Shown piece by piece: positions 46,041 through 54,304 of a DNA stretch of 64,000 nt (its first letter is position 1; each line of letters starts with the position of its first letter). A program made the translations under genes and the position numbers. Below the pieces are notes generated by a model that saw nothing but the letters and a program-made list of their open reading frames with translations, had not been told where the DNA came from and did not search any database. This DNA is from Levilactobacillus acidifarinae DSM 19394 = JCM 15949 (GTDB lineage Bacteria > Bacillota > Bacilli > Lactobacillales > Lactobacillaceae): contig NZ_AZDV01000005.1 in NCBI RefSeq assembly GCF_001434835.1, forward strand, positions 1 through 64,000, written 5' to 3'.

Positions 46041-46925
46041 TTATTTTTGGTCGTCTTGGTCAAATAATAAGTCTCGAATGTAATCAACGGGCATTTCCTT
46101 GCCGGTCCATAACTTAAAGGCTTCGGCACCTTGTTCAAGCATCATCCCTAACCCGTTGAAGACGTGTTCAACGCCAGCTTCTTGCGCCACTTCCATCAAC
46201 TTAGTGGTCCGTGGGGCGTAAACCGTATCGAAGACGATCATGTCTTTATGGAAGAACGAGGGATCGTTTACCAAGGACTTGCCTTCGAGTGGCTTCATGC
46301 CAACACCGGTCGAGTCACAGTAGATGGCAGAATCCGCGATTTCACGCTTAAAGGCATCTTGATCAGCTAAATCGAACAATTGGGCTTTGCAGTCCGTCTG
46401 TTCATTAATGATTTTAACGTTACGTTCCGCATTTTCCCAAGTTTGGTCATGAATATTGAAGATGGACATTTCCTTCACACCATCGTAAGCGGCCTGAATT
46501 TCAATTGCCGTCCCGGCACCACCGGCACCCGCAATCGTCATCTTTTCGCCGCGGATATCTAAGTTTTCGTCGGCTAAAGCCTTCATAAACCCAGTTCCGT
46601 CAGTCGTGTAACCGGTTAAAACACCGTTGTCGTTAACCACCGTATTTACGGCGCCGACCATCTTAGCAACTGGATCTAATTTATCTAATAATGGCAAAAT
46701 CTTTTGTTTATTAGGCATGGAAATGTTGGAACCCCGCATGTCTAACGTCCGGATGGATTGAACCGCAGCCGGTAATGTATCATTTGTGATTTCGAAAGCA
46801 AGATAGGCAAAGTTTAAGCCTAACTTGGCAAATGCATTGTTATGCATAGTTGGCGACATTGAATGCCGAATAGGATAAGCCATAAGTCCAATCAGTAAAG
46901 TATGTCCGTCGATTCGTTCAGTCAT
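46041..46925 (-). CDS. aroE: Shikimate/quinate dehydrogenase
   Basis: 294 residues. The substrate loop YPIRHSMSPTMHNNAFAKLG, catalytic Lys and Asp in SMPNKQKILPLLDKLD and TTDGTGF, and the nucleotide loop GAGGAGTA are AroE features. Length and sequence (AGAGGAGTAIEIQAA, YCDSTGVGMKPLEG) lean to the YdiB-like group, some of which also oxidise quinate. It heads the five-gene operon and is divergent from a LysR regulator. In a reductive pathway it could both oxidise quinate and reduce dehydroshikimate. Confidence 0.93.
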   Translation of the reverse strand: MTERIDGHTLLIGLMAYPIRHSMSPTMHNNAFAKLGLNFAYLAFEITNDTLPAAVQSIRTLDMRGSNISMPNKQKILPLLDKLDPVAKMVGAVNTVVNDNGVLTGYTTDGTGFMKALADENLDIRGEKMTIAGAGGAGTAIEIQAAYDGVKEMSIFNIHDQTWENAERNVKIINEQTDCKAQLFDLADQDAFKREIADSAIYCDSTGVGMKPLEGKSLVNDPSFFHKDMIVFDTVYAPRTTKLMEVAQEAGVEHVFNGLGMMLEQGAEAFKLWTGKEMPVDYIRDLLFDQDDQK

Positions 46926-46962
46926 AAATCATCACTCCTAAATTGTTTTTTGGCTGTTTCAG

Positions 46963-46991
46963 ATAATCAATGTTACTCAATTCACTTGCAA
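46963..46991 (-). promoter_or_regulatory. Promoter of the aroE operon
   Basis: -35 TTGCAA (46986-46991), 17-bp spacer, -10 GATTAT (46963-46968) on the minus strand. Confidence 0.5.
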
Positions 46992-47023
46992 TCTTAGCAT
47001 GATGATCTATCATAATAAATAAT

Positions 47024-47052
47024 AATAAATTAATATATCGATAGAATTTATT
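47024..47052. promoter_or_regulatory. Candidate LysR operator
   Basis: Inverted repeat AATAAATT (47024-47031) / AATTTATT (47045-47052) with TATCGATA inside (47036-47043). It lies between aroE and lysR, close to the lysR start, so autoregulation fits. Confidence 0.5.
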
Positions 47053-47077
47053 TATGAATTGATCGGAGTTGAACAAG

Positions 47078-48007
47078 ATGAACCTGCGTCATTTGATTTT
47101 TTTCAAAGAGTTAGCCCGGACCCAACATATGTCACAAGCAGCAGAAAATTTAGGGATTAGCCAGCCTTCGTTAAGCTATGCCATTAAAAAGTTAGAGGAT
47201 GAGTTGCAGGTTCCCTTGTTTGAACCGGACGGTCGGAACATTCGTTTAACCAACCTTGGTGAAACTTATCTCAAATACGTCACGGTTGCTCTGAACAGTT
47301 TAGACCAAGGTGACGAATTACTGAGCCAACTAATTAATCCCAAGACGGGGCATATCAACTTAGGATTTACCTACACGCTCGGTCAACGGTTAGTCCCTGA
47401 GCTTCTTCAGAATTTCTCCCAACAGGACGGCAATCAACAAGTGACCTTCAGCCTCGGCCAAAGTAACTCTGCTGATTTATTAGACGACCTGAACGCCGAA
47501 AAATACGATCTAGTCATGGCATCCCGGGTCGATCAACTTCACGACCAGGATACGGAACGTCTATTTAACTTCTATCCGGTCGTTCAACAGGAAATCGTCG
47601 CTGCCATTCCCAATAATCATCCGCTGGCTCAAAAGCCGCATTTATACCTCCAAGACCTTAAAGATGAACCGCTCATCATGTTCTCTCAAAATAGCGGACT
47701 CCGCCCCTTGATTGAAAAGATTTTAGCTCAAAAGCATCTGAAACCTAATATTAAGTTTCAAGTTGAGGAGGACTACACCATGGTCGGTTTCGTGCAGCAT
47801 GGCATGGGTATCGCTCTGATTCCTAATCTTCCCCAACTTGATCCCCAAACAGTTACCATTCGACATCTTGAAGATAACCAACTGGAACACGATCTCTACC
47901 TCATCACGCAACCCAATCGCTTTATGGCCCCGTCCGTTCAACGATTTCAAGAATTTGTTCGACAGTATTGTTGGCAGCACTTCACTCAACCACAGCAATT
48001 AATTTAA
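47078..48007 (+). CDS. LysR family transcriptional regulator
   Basis: 309 residues. N-terminal winged helix with MSQAAENLGISQPSLSYAIKKLEDEL (about 17-42), then a CynR/CysB-like effector domain ending near 300. ATG 47078 has CGGAG 9 nt upstream; an in-frame TTG at 47069 is rejected. It is divergent from the aroE operon and probably activates it in response to quinate, shikimate or a pathway intermediate. Like aroE it is less GC-rich than the surrounding genes. Confidence 0.9.
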   Translation: MNLRHLIFFKELARTQHMSQAAENLGISQPSLSYAIKKLEDELQVPLFEPDGRNIRLTNLGETYLKYVTVALNSLDQGDELLSQLINPKTGHINLGFTYTLGQRLVPELLQNFSQQDGNQQVTFSLGQSNSADLLDDLNAEKYDLVMASRVDQLHDQDTERLFNFYPVVQQEIVAAIPNNHPLAQKPHLYLQDLKDEPLIMFSQNSGLRPLIEKILAQKHLKPNIKFQVEEDYTMVGFVQHGMGIALIPNLPQLDPQTVTIRHLEDNQLEHDLYLITQPNRFMAPSVQRFQEFVRQYCWQHFTQPQQLI

Positions 48008-48021
48008 CCAAAATTAGCTTA

Positions 48022-48068
48022 GAAAAAATAGCGGGAGTTCACTACGATGGTGAACTCCCGCTATTATA
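48022..48068. terminator. Bidirectional terminator, lysR / MFS copy C
   Basis: AATAGCGGGAGTTCAC / GTGAACTCCCGCTATT, 7-nt loop, between convergent genes. Confidence 0.88.
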
Positions 48069-48074
48069 ATTACT

Positions 48075-49301
48075 TTATTCTTCACTAATTTCGCCTAACG
48101 GGGAAACGACTGACTCATCAATTCGCTCTTGGCGATAAACCGTCACCGTGATTAAACTACACAAAACACCCACAACCGCGAGTCCCGCATCAAACCACAT
48201 CAAATTACGCACGCTGTGTTGCGAGATCACCGCCGTAATGACGGGAATCGTAAACGAAGCCAGGCCACTGGCCGTGTAATAGATTCCCGTAATCTTTCCC
48301 TTGGCCTGCGGGAAAACGTTGCCCATGATGGTCAAGCCAATCTGCATGACCCCACCGGCCGCAAAACAGCCAATCAGAAAGGCACCTAGCCGCATCATCG
48401 TTTGCGTCGGGACCGCCGCCATCAACACTAAGGCGACTAACGAAACCACCGTATCCAGCAACATGAACCAGACCGGTTGTAACCACCGTTCGACCAGAAT
48501 TGCGGTGACGACCACCCCGAAAATCGACCCAATGCTGTAGATACTGACCAGCATGCGCGCATGCATCATAGTCAAATGAACCACCCGACTGCCATATTCC
48601 GTTAACCACTGGCTGATGAGATAGAAGGTCGCCATCGACACGTAACCAAACAGGGTCAACGTAACCGCCAAGATGCGTTTGTGGGCCGTCGTCATCCGGG
48701 ATGTTGGCGCCACGGCCGTCTCCGTTGCCGTGACCTTCCCGGGTTGGGCGAACTGCCGGTGCCGCACGGCCATGAAACTTACGGCCATGCCTACCGCACA
48801 AATGACAAACGACCAACCGTACCACAGATGAGCCCCTTCCAAGCCCGCCACTAACAGGGGTAAAATCAGTTCGCCAATCGAAGCGAAGGCCTTGATCATG
48901 ATGTTGGCCGTCGCCTGGTGTTGCGGATACAACTCCATCAGGGCCGGGTAGGTACCAGAATCCAGAAACGAATTAGCCATCCCCGCTAGGATTCCAAAAA
49001 AGTACGCCACGTAAATGTTGGGGGAGATTAAAATCCCGATAAAAAAGCCCATGTACGTTAAAATACCAATTTTCACAAAAATCCGGCGGCCCCAGCGGTC
49101 GGACAGCGAACCGGCAAGATACAACACCAATAGCCGTCCGATTCCCAGTGACGAGATGACCAGCGAAACGCCCGCCATGTCGACGTGCCAAGTCCGACTC
49201 AGCGCCAGCATATTCTGCGCTAAGATCACGATGGCCATACCATGAATTAAATAATTAAAGTAAAGACAGAAAGTTGTTTTCCACCGTTCTGCGTGAGTCA
49301 T
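48075..49301 (-). CDS. MFS transporter, hydroaromatic cluster copy C
   Basis: 408 residues, 12 helices. Closely related to the MFS at 39428-40624 throughout (HGMAIVILAQNM, SLSDRWGRRIFVK, SFLDSGTYPALMELYPQH, YYTASGLASFTIPV). The two genes flank the operon on both sides as separate transcripts. Having two such paralogues plus the operon MFS suggests division of labour, for example different hydroaromatic substrates or uptake versus efflux. The start ATG 49301 is preceded by AGGTG. Confidence 0.83.
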   Translation of the reverse strand: MTHAERWKTTFCLYFNYLIHGMAIVILAQNMLALSRTWHVDMAGVSLVISSLGIGRLLVLYLAGSLSDRWGRRIFVKIGILTYMGFFIGILISPNIYVAYFFGILAGMANSFLDSGTYPALMELYPQHQATANIMIKAFASIGELILPLLVAGLEGAHLWYGWSFVICAVGMAVSFMAVRHRQFAQPGKVTATETAVAPTSRMTTAHKRILAVTLTLFGYVSMATFYLISQWLTEYGSRVVHLTMMHARMLVSIYSIGSIFGVVVTAILVERWLQPVWFMLLDTVVSLVALVLMAAVPTQTMMRLGAFLIGCFAAGGVMQIGLTIMGNVFPQAKGKITGIYYTASGLASFTIPVITAVISQHSVRNLMWFDAGLAVVGVLCSLITVTVYRQERIDESVVSPLGEISEE

Positions 49302-49414
49302 CCAATCACCTGCACCTTGAGAGATTTGAATTGAGTAACAAAGTACAAATGCTCATTGGCTAACAATAAGGGCTTGCTCACTATCTGTCAAGCCAACGGA
49401 CGAGCCCACCCCAG

Positions 49415-49450
49415 ACAAAAAACGCCCCTCCTATATGGAAGGACGCGATT
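49415..49450 (-). terminator. Terminator of the disulfide oxidoreductase gene
   Basis: Minus-strand hairpin CG-CC-TCC / GGA-GG-CG with U6. Confidence 0.65.
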
Positions 49451-49470
49451 TAAAATTTGATTTAACTGAC

Positions 49471-50811
49471 TTATAACTGACCCCAGGCCGCCGCCCCAAT
49501 CGTCGGGAACAGGGGAACCAGCCGTTCAATTTCGTGTTCACCATACTTAAAGGTAATGGCCGGCAGTAGCGTGTTAATAACGTTGTCGGCTTGGGCACTG
49601 ACTTCCGTGGCGCCCACTAAATGGTGATCCTGGTCAAAAATCAGCGTATTGTCGCCGCTAGTTTCCTGCCCGACCTGGCGGTACCAGTCGTCCGGGACGT
49701 GTTGTGTAGTCAGCGTGTAGGTCGCGGGGGCCGCTTGGGCCTGAGCGACCGTCACGCCAACTTGGGCCAACCGCGGTGAGGTAAAGACCACCGTCGGGAT
49801 TGGCGGGTAGTCGATGGCCGCCGTCGTTTCCCCGGCAAATAAGTGCATCAAGTACGTCGATTCAAAAATCGCCGTTGGCGTCAACCGCGGTTGCGTTTTA
49901 TCAATCACGTCGCCGGACGCGTAGATGTTGGGCACACTGGTCTGCAGATGATCGTTAACCTCGATGCCGTTAGCGTTAACCGTCACGCCCACCGTTTCTA
50001 AGCCCAGATCGGCCGTATTCGGTTCCCGGCCGGTCGCGTCCAGAATCCAATCGGCCGTTAACGTGTCGCTGGCGTCCGTGGTCAGCACGTAATCGGTCGC
50101 CGCGTGCGTCACCTGCGTGATCGTGGTATTCCGGACAATCGTTACGCCGTGACGTTGCAGGTCGCTCAGCACCTGTTCGACGTACGGTTGGTGGAAGGCC
50201 CGCAAAGCTTGGTCGCCGTGCAGAACGACGGTCACGTCACTCCCCGCCGCGTTGGCGATGGTGGCCAGCTCCAGGGCAATGTAGCCGCCCCCAATCACTA
50301 CCAGCCGCTTCGGCATGGTGGGCAGGTCCAGAAAATCGGTACTGTCGTGGAGAAATTCCCCGCCCGGAATAGCTAACCGGTGGGGATGAAGACCCGTGGC
50401 AATCACCATCTGATCGGCGGTGTAGGTCTGTTGCCCCACGCGAATCGTGTGGGCGTCTACTAAACGACCGTACCCGTGGATTAGGTCGACCCCGCTCCCG
50501 GTCAACAGGCCCTCAATCATGTCCGGTAATCCGTTAATCACGTCACCCTTATGCGCCAAGTTCGCGTCCCAGTTTAAGTGCGTTTGCCCGGTCAAGACCG
50601 GATTTAAAGCCGCCAGTTGCCGTTGTAACGCCACCGGCGCGTCCAACGAAATCTTGGCGTTACAGCCCCGGTTCGGACAGGTACCTCCGACCTTATCGGC
50701 TTCGATGACCCCCACTTTAACGCCCTTTTGCGCCAACGGGATCGCCCCGTCGAACGTGCCGTGACCGCTTCCCAGATATAAGACGTCATATTGATACGCT
50801 TGCTTTGCCAT
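49471..50811 (-). CDS. Pyridine nucleotide-disulfide oxidoreductase (class I)
   Basis: 446 residues. FAD motif YLGSGHGTFDGAIPLAQ, redox disulfide GGTCPNRGCNAK (Cys near 44 and 49), NAD(P) motif VIGGGYIALELA (about 172), and FAD-binding ASGDV. The C-terminal dimer-interface His normally found in glutathione reductase/dihydrolipoamide dehydrogenase (HPT) is replaced: VPLFPTIGAAAW has Phe. It may therefore be a distinct thiol or mercuric-type reductase, or a non-disulfide substrate enzyme. A divergent MerR regulator follows upstream. Confidence 0.88.
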   Translation of the reverse strand: MAKQAYQYDVLYLGSGHGTFDGAIPLAQKGVKVGVIEADKVGGTCPNRGCNAKISLDAPVALQRQLAALNPVLTGQTHLNWDANLAHKGDVINGLPDMIEGLLTGSGVDLIHGYGRLVDAHTIRVGQQTYTADQMVIATGLHPHRLAIPGGEFLHDSTDFLDLPTMPKRLVVIGGGYIALELATIANAAGSDVTVVLHGDQALRAFHQPYVEQVLSDLQRHGVTIVRNTTITQVTHAATDYVLTTDASDTLTADWILDATGREPNTADLGLETVGVTVNANGIEVNDHLQTSVPNIYASGDVIDKTQPRLTPTAIFESTYLMHLFAGETTAAIDYPPIPTVVFTSPRLAQVGVTVAQAQAAPATYTLTTQHVPDDWYRQVGQETSGDNTLIFDQDHHLVGATEVSAQADNVINTLLPAITFKYGEHEIERLVPLFPTIGAAAWGQL

Positions 50812-51034
50812 GTTGTGGCCTCCCTAAATTGATGGTTAACAATTAAGTTGTACTCAATCTATAAATTCATCCTACCAAGTCGACACCGGTCACGCAACCA
50901 TTTTGCCCGTTAATTTTAGGACACGGGACCTCGCCCTTAATTTACGGGTTTTTAGGCTTGCGGTCACGGATTTGGTCGCGTAAGATAGCGTTAATTAACT
51001 GAGTCGCCTAATGATTATTTGAGGAGGAATTTAA

Positions 51035-51460
51035 TTGTCCTATAGCATTCATGAGGTTGCCGAAAAATTAAACCTTTCAACCTATAGTATTCGCTACTAC
51101 CACGACCACGGCATGTTGCCCTTCGTGGAGCGTGATGCTAACAACAACCGGGTCTTTCACGACATCGACATCGAATGGTTGCGTCTGATTATGTGTTTCC
51201 GTAATACGGGCATGCCCCTCGAGCGGATTCAACACTACTTGGATCTGGTTCAACAGGGGGACGCCACGATTCCCGAACGTTACCAGATGATGAAGACCCA
51301 ACAAGAACGCACCGTTCAAGAATTAGCCGCCATGCAACAACACCTAGCCACCATCAACACCAAGGTGGCCCACTACCAAGAGGTTTTGACACAGGGCAAA
51401 CCCGACACCTACGTGCCCACCGATTTACCCCAACCGGAACCGACCGATAATATCGCTTAG
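51035..51460 (+). CDS. MerR family transcriptional regulator
   Basis: 141 residues from TTG 51035 with GGAGGA 7 nt upstream. The winged helix is SIHEVAEKLNLSTYSIRYYHDHGML (about 4-28), followed by a coiled-coil dimer helix. There are no effector-domain cysteines, so it is the small-aldehyde/organic-ligand type rather than metal-sensing. It lies between divergent oxidoreductases and may regulate the disulfide oxidoreductase (223 bp away) or the aldo/keto reductase beyond the terminator. Confidence 0.9.
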   Translation: MSYSIHEVAEKLNLSTYSIRYYHDHGMLPFVERDANNNRVFHDIDIEWLRLIMCFRNTGMPLERIQHYLDLVQQGDATIPERYQMMKTQQERTVQELAAMQQHLATINTKVAHYQEVLTQGKPDTYVPTDLPQPEPTDNIA

Positions 51461-51466
51461 TATTTG

Positions 51467-51500
51467 TTATTAATAATTAGTGAATTTTAATTATTAATAA
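51467..51500. repeat. 12-bp AT-only inverted repeat after merR
   Basis: TTATTAATAATT (51467-51478) and AATTATTAATAA (51489-51500) are perfect arms, 10 nt apart, just before the next terminator. Confidence 0.6.
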
Positions 51501-51502
51501 AT

Positions 51503-51546
51503 AAAAAGACGGTCACCACACAACACGCTGTGGTGACCGTCTTTTA
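51503..51546. terminator. Bidirectional terminator, merR / aldo-keto reductase
   Basis: AAAAGACGGTCACCACA / TGTGGTGACCGTCTTTT with an 8-nt loop. Confidence 0.9.
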
Positions 51547-51557
51547 GGTTGTTTGAA

Positions 51558-52574
51558 TTAGTGCGCTCCCCAGGAGATGTCCCCCTGTTGCGCAAGAATC
51601 TGATCGATAGCGGCCAATTCGTCGTCCGTGAAGTCCAAGTGCTGTAGCGCCTGAACGTTGTTGACGATTTGCTCGGGCCGGCTAGCGCCAATCAGGACAC
51701 TGGCGATTTCCGGTACCCGTAAGTTCCAGGCTAGTGCCATCTGTGCCAGGCTTTGTCCCCGATTTTGGGCCAACACGTTCAACTGCTCGACCGTCTTTAA
51801 CGTTTGGTCGACCTGTGTCGGGTTCAAGAACGGAATCGTCCCCTTCTTAGCCCGGGAATCCGCGGGAATCCCGTTCAGGTACTTATCCGTCAGCAGGCCT
51901 TGTGACAGGGAGCTAAAACCGACCGCCGCCTTGTGCTCGCGTTTCAAGACCGGGAAGAGGTCGTGCTCCACGTCACGGTTGAACATATTATAGCGCGGCT
52001 GGTGAATGATAAACGGCGTGTGCAGGTCGTTAAAGATCGCCGTAATCGCGGCCGTTTGCGCACCACTATAGTTCGAAATGCCGACGTACAACGCCTTTCC
52101 TTGTCGCACCAGTTGATCGAGGGCTAGCGCAGTTTCTTCGATGGCCGTATTCGGGTCCGGCCGGTGACTATAAAAGATATCGAAGTAATCCAGGCCCGTT
52201 CGTTGTAAGCTTTGGTTCGCACTGGCAATGATGCTCTTCCGCGAGCCCCAGTTGCCGTAAGGTCCCGGCCACATCACGTAACCGGCCTTGCTGGCGATGA
52301 CTAGTTGGTCGCGGTAGGCGTGCATGTCGCCGGCCATGATTCGACCAAAGTTGGCTTCCGCGCTCCCCGGTTCGGGACCGTAGTTGTTGGCCAAGTCGAA
52401 GTAGGTAATCCCCAGATCAAAGGCCTGATGGATCATTCTCACCTGCGTGTCGAAGGGATCGACACTCCCGAAGTTATTCCATAAGCCTAACCCAATCGCC
52501 GATAATTTTAATCCGCTATCCCCCACCCGGTTATACACCATCTGTTGGTAGCGGTGTTCGTCTGCCTGATACAT
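51558..52574 (-). CDS. Aldo/keto reductase (YghZ/L-glyceraldehyde 3-phosphate reductase type)
   Basis: 338 residues. The catalytic tetrad is readable: Asp and Tyr in FDLANNYGPEPGSAE, Lys in IASKAGYVMWPGPYG, His in DIFYSHRPDP. The long insert GYVMWPGPYGNWGSRK is typical of the YghZ/AKR14 group, which detoxifies methylglyoxal and reduces L-glyceraldehyde 3-phosphate with NADPH. The start ATG 52574 follows AAGGAGG. Single gene. Confidence 0.9.
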   Translation of the reverse strand: MYQADEHRYQQMVYNRVGDSGLKLSAIGLGLWNNFGSVDPFDTQVRMIHQAFDLGITYFDLANNYGPEPGSAEANFGRIMAGDMHAYRDQLVIASKAGYVMWPGPYGNWGSRKSIIASANQSLQRTGLDYFDIFYSHRPDPNTAIEETALALDQLVRQGKALYVGISNYSGAQTAAITAIFNDLHTPFIIHQPRYNMFNRDVEHDLFPVLKREHKAAVGFSSLSQGLLTDKYLNGIPADSRAKKGTIPFLNPTQVDQTLKTVEQLNVLAQNRGQSLAQMALAWNLRVPEIASVLIGASRPEQIVNNVQALQHLDFTDDELAAIDQILAQQGDISWGAH

Positions 52575-52659
52575 GTCACGGCCTCCTTAACTTTACATCA
52601 TGCCTTAAGGATACCGCTTTCACGCCCGGCACGGCAAACCTAAATTTCAGCGCTCACGC

Positions 52660-53838
52660 CTACATCTTCTTTTCGAACCCTTCCATCGGGGCTGCCTGGT
52701 TCTGATAGTTTTGCGCGGTCGCCGGGTCATCGGTAAAGTGCATCACCGAATAGAAGGCCCCCCGCAAATAGTCCTGCATGGCCCGGGGAATCTTTAACTC
52801 GTCCATGGCACTCGGCGATAATTGGTAACGCAAGCTGGCCTCGTCACCGGCCGCGACCTTTTGGACCCAAAGTGGTTCGCGAATCAATTCTCGTCCCATC
52901 GCTACCAGGTCAGTCCCCAGCCCTAAGACCGCCTCGGCATCCTGCGGCGTCTCCACGGAACCCACGCCCATCAGCGGTTTGCGGCCGGCTAATTGCCGAC
53001 TGATCTTGGTCAGAATCGGTTCGTGATCGGTCTTGTCGTTGAGCGACGTCCGGTGCGCCGACCCCATCGACACGTGGACGTAATCCACCACGGAATCCCC
53101 CAACATGTCGACAAACGCCAACGAGTCGGCCAAACGAATCCCTGGCGTTTCGATTTCTTCCGGCGAAATTCGGTAGCCTAACAGAAACGGCCGGTCGGCG
53201 TATTGGTCGATTGCCGCGTGGGCACTGGCAATTACGGCCTTGGCGAAGGCCATCCGGTCGCTGCCCCACTTATCGGTCCGTTGATTCGAGTTCGGGGAAA
53301 AGAACTGCTGCAACAGGTAGGTGTTGGCGCCGTGCAGCTCTACACCATCAAAACCGGCCGCAATGGCCCGCCGCGTAGCCGCGCCAAAGGCGGTGATGAT
53401 CTCGTCGATTTCGTCGGCACTTAACGCCCGGGGCTCCTGTGAATCGGCGGGAAAGGCCGCCGTCACCGCACTCGCGCTGACCGGTTGTTGGCCGCGTAAG
53501 ATCGAATCGTTGGATTTGCGCCCGGCGTGGAAAATTTGTAAGACCGCCTTAGTGCCGTTTTGCTTCATCGCGTGTGCCAACGCCGTTAAGCCCGGAATAT
53601 CGCTATCGTTGGCAATGGAGAGTTCCCCCTCAAAGCCCTTGCCACTGGCGATCACGTTCGCCACTTCACCGATAATCAGGCCTAAGCCCCCGGCCCGCGC
53701 CCCGTAAAAATCAATTTCGTCGTTGGTCACGTGGCCATCGTAGAAGCTCGACATGGTCGTCGTTGGCGACATCGCCAACCGGTTCTTTAGCGTCAGGCCG
53801 TTGTTAAACGTATAAGGTTGCATGAATGTATAAGTCAT
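52660..53838 (-). CDS. NADH:flavin oxidoreductase (old yellow enzyme family)
   Basis: 392 residues. FMN-barrel with NRLAMSPTTTMSS, YGARAGGLGLIIGEV, substrate-binding HAGRKSN (His), and FDGVELHGANTYLLQQFFSPNSNQR, the OYE signature. It reduces activated C=C bonds of enals, enones, nitro compounds or quinones. ATG 53838 follows GGGAGG; the frame extends to 54132 across the HxlR-like gene and is not used. Its ATG overlaps that gene's stop by 4 nt, so the two are translationally coupled. Confidence 0.9.
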   Translation of the reverse strand: MTYTFMQPYTFNNGLTLKNRLAMSPTTTMSSFYDGHVTNDEIDFYGARAGGLGLIIGEVANVIASGKGFEGELSIANDSDIPGLTALAHAMKQNGTKAVLQIFHAGRKSNDSILRGQQPVSASAVTAAFPADSQEPRALSADEIDEIITAFGAATRRAIAAGFDGVELHGANTYLLQQFFSPNSNQRTDKWGSDRMAFAKAVIASAHAAIDQYADRPFLLGYRISPEEIETPGIRLADSLAFVDMLGDSVVDYVHVSMGSAHRTSLNDKTDHEPILTKISRQLAGRKPLMGVGSVETPQDAEAVLGLGTDLVAMGRELIREPLWVQKVAAGDEASLRYQLSPSAMDELKIPRAMQDYLRGAFYSVMHFTDDPATAQNYQNQAAPMEGFEKKM

Positions 53839-54125
53839 TTCGGTTCCTCCCGTTGACAGGTCAAAATTTGTTGTAAGACGGGGCGCAGGCTCTCCCCAAT
53901 TGGGGAAAGTTGCCAGGCCCATTGTTCCACGTGAAACACAATCAGGTGTTGTCGCCACAGGTGCCAGCACGCACGAATCCCACAGCGACGATCCTTGAGT
54001 GGTAGCTGACGCCACAGAGCCCAACCGCTTTGCGGGCTCGTGGTCAAACTCAAGAGAATCCGCCACTGGGCGGGACACGTGATCAGGGTGCGGACCACCC
54101 GTAAGCCAATTGGATCGTTGGTCAT
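53835..54125 (-). CDS. Small HxlR-like winged-helix regulator
   Basis: 96 residues with a weak HxlR pattern: LITCPAQWRILLSLTT at the start and WQLSPIGESLRPVLQQIL at the end. The middle is unusually rich in Trp, Cys and Arg, and the expected GISxKxLxxxL helix is degenerate. ATG 54125 has a strong AAGGAGG 6 nt upstream and the stop overlaps the OYE start, so it is expressed. It may sense an electrophile through its cysteines. Confidence in the family is moderate. Confidence 0.6.
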   Translation of the reverse strand: MTNDPIGLRVVRTLITCPAQWRILLSLTTSPQSGWALWRQLPLKDRRCGIRACWHLWRQHLIVFHVEQWAWQLSPIGESLRPVLQQILTCQREEPK

Positions 54126-54163
54126 CAGCCACCTCCTTGACCCTTAGTCTACCGGCTTACGCG

Positions 54164-54192
54164 CAGAAAAAAAGAAGGCACTTTAAAGTGCC
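54164..54192 (-). terminator. Orphan terminator-like palindrome
   Basis: GGCACTTTAAAGTGCC (54177-54192) followed on the minus strand by TTCTTTTTTT. No minus-strand gene lies upstream, so it could end an antisense RNA or be an operator. Confidence 0.5.
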
Positions 54193-54233
54193 CCGATTCA
54201 CCAGCCCCCAAAACCGTTTGCTTGCGAAATCAT

Positions 54234-54261
54234 TTGAATTCCGGTAAACTAACGCTATCGT
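54234..54261 (+). promoter_or_regulatory. Promoter of the arsR-quinone reductase operon
   Basis: TTGAAT (54234-54239), 16-bp spacer, TATCGT (54256-54261). Confidence 0.5.
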
Positions 54262-54275
54262 TTAAAAGATTAAAC
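54260..54275. promoter_or_regulatory. Candidate ArsR operator
   Basis: Inverted repeat GTTTAA-AAGA-TTAAAC at the -10/transcription start, 30 nt before the arsR-type gene. Confidence 0.5.
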
Positions 54276-54304
54276 CTTCAAACCAATCAAAAGGAGACCT
54301 TTGT

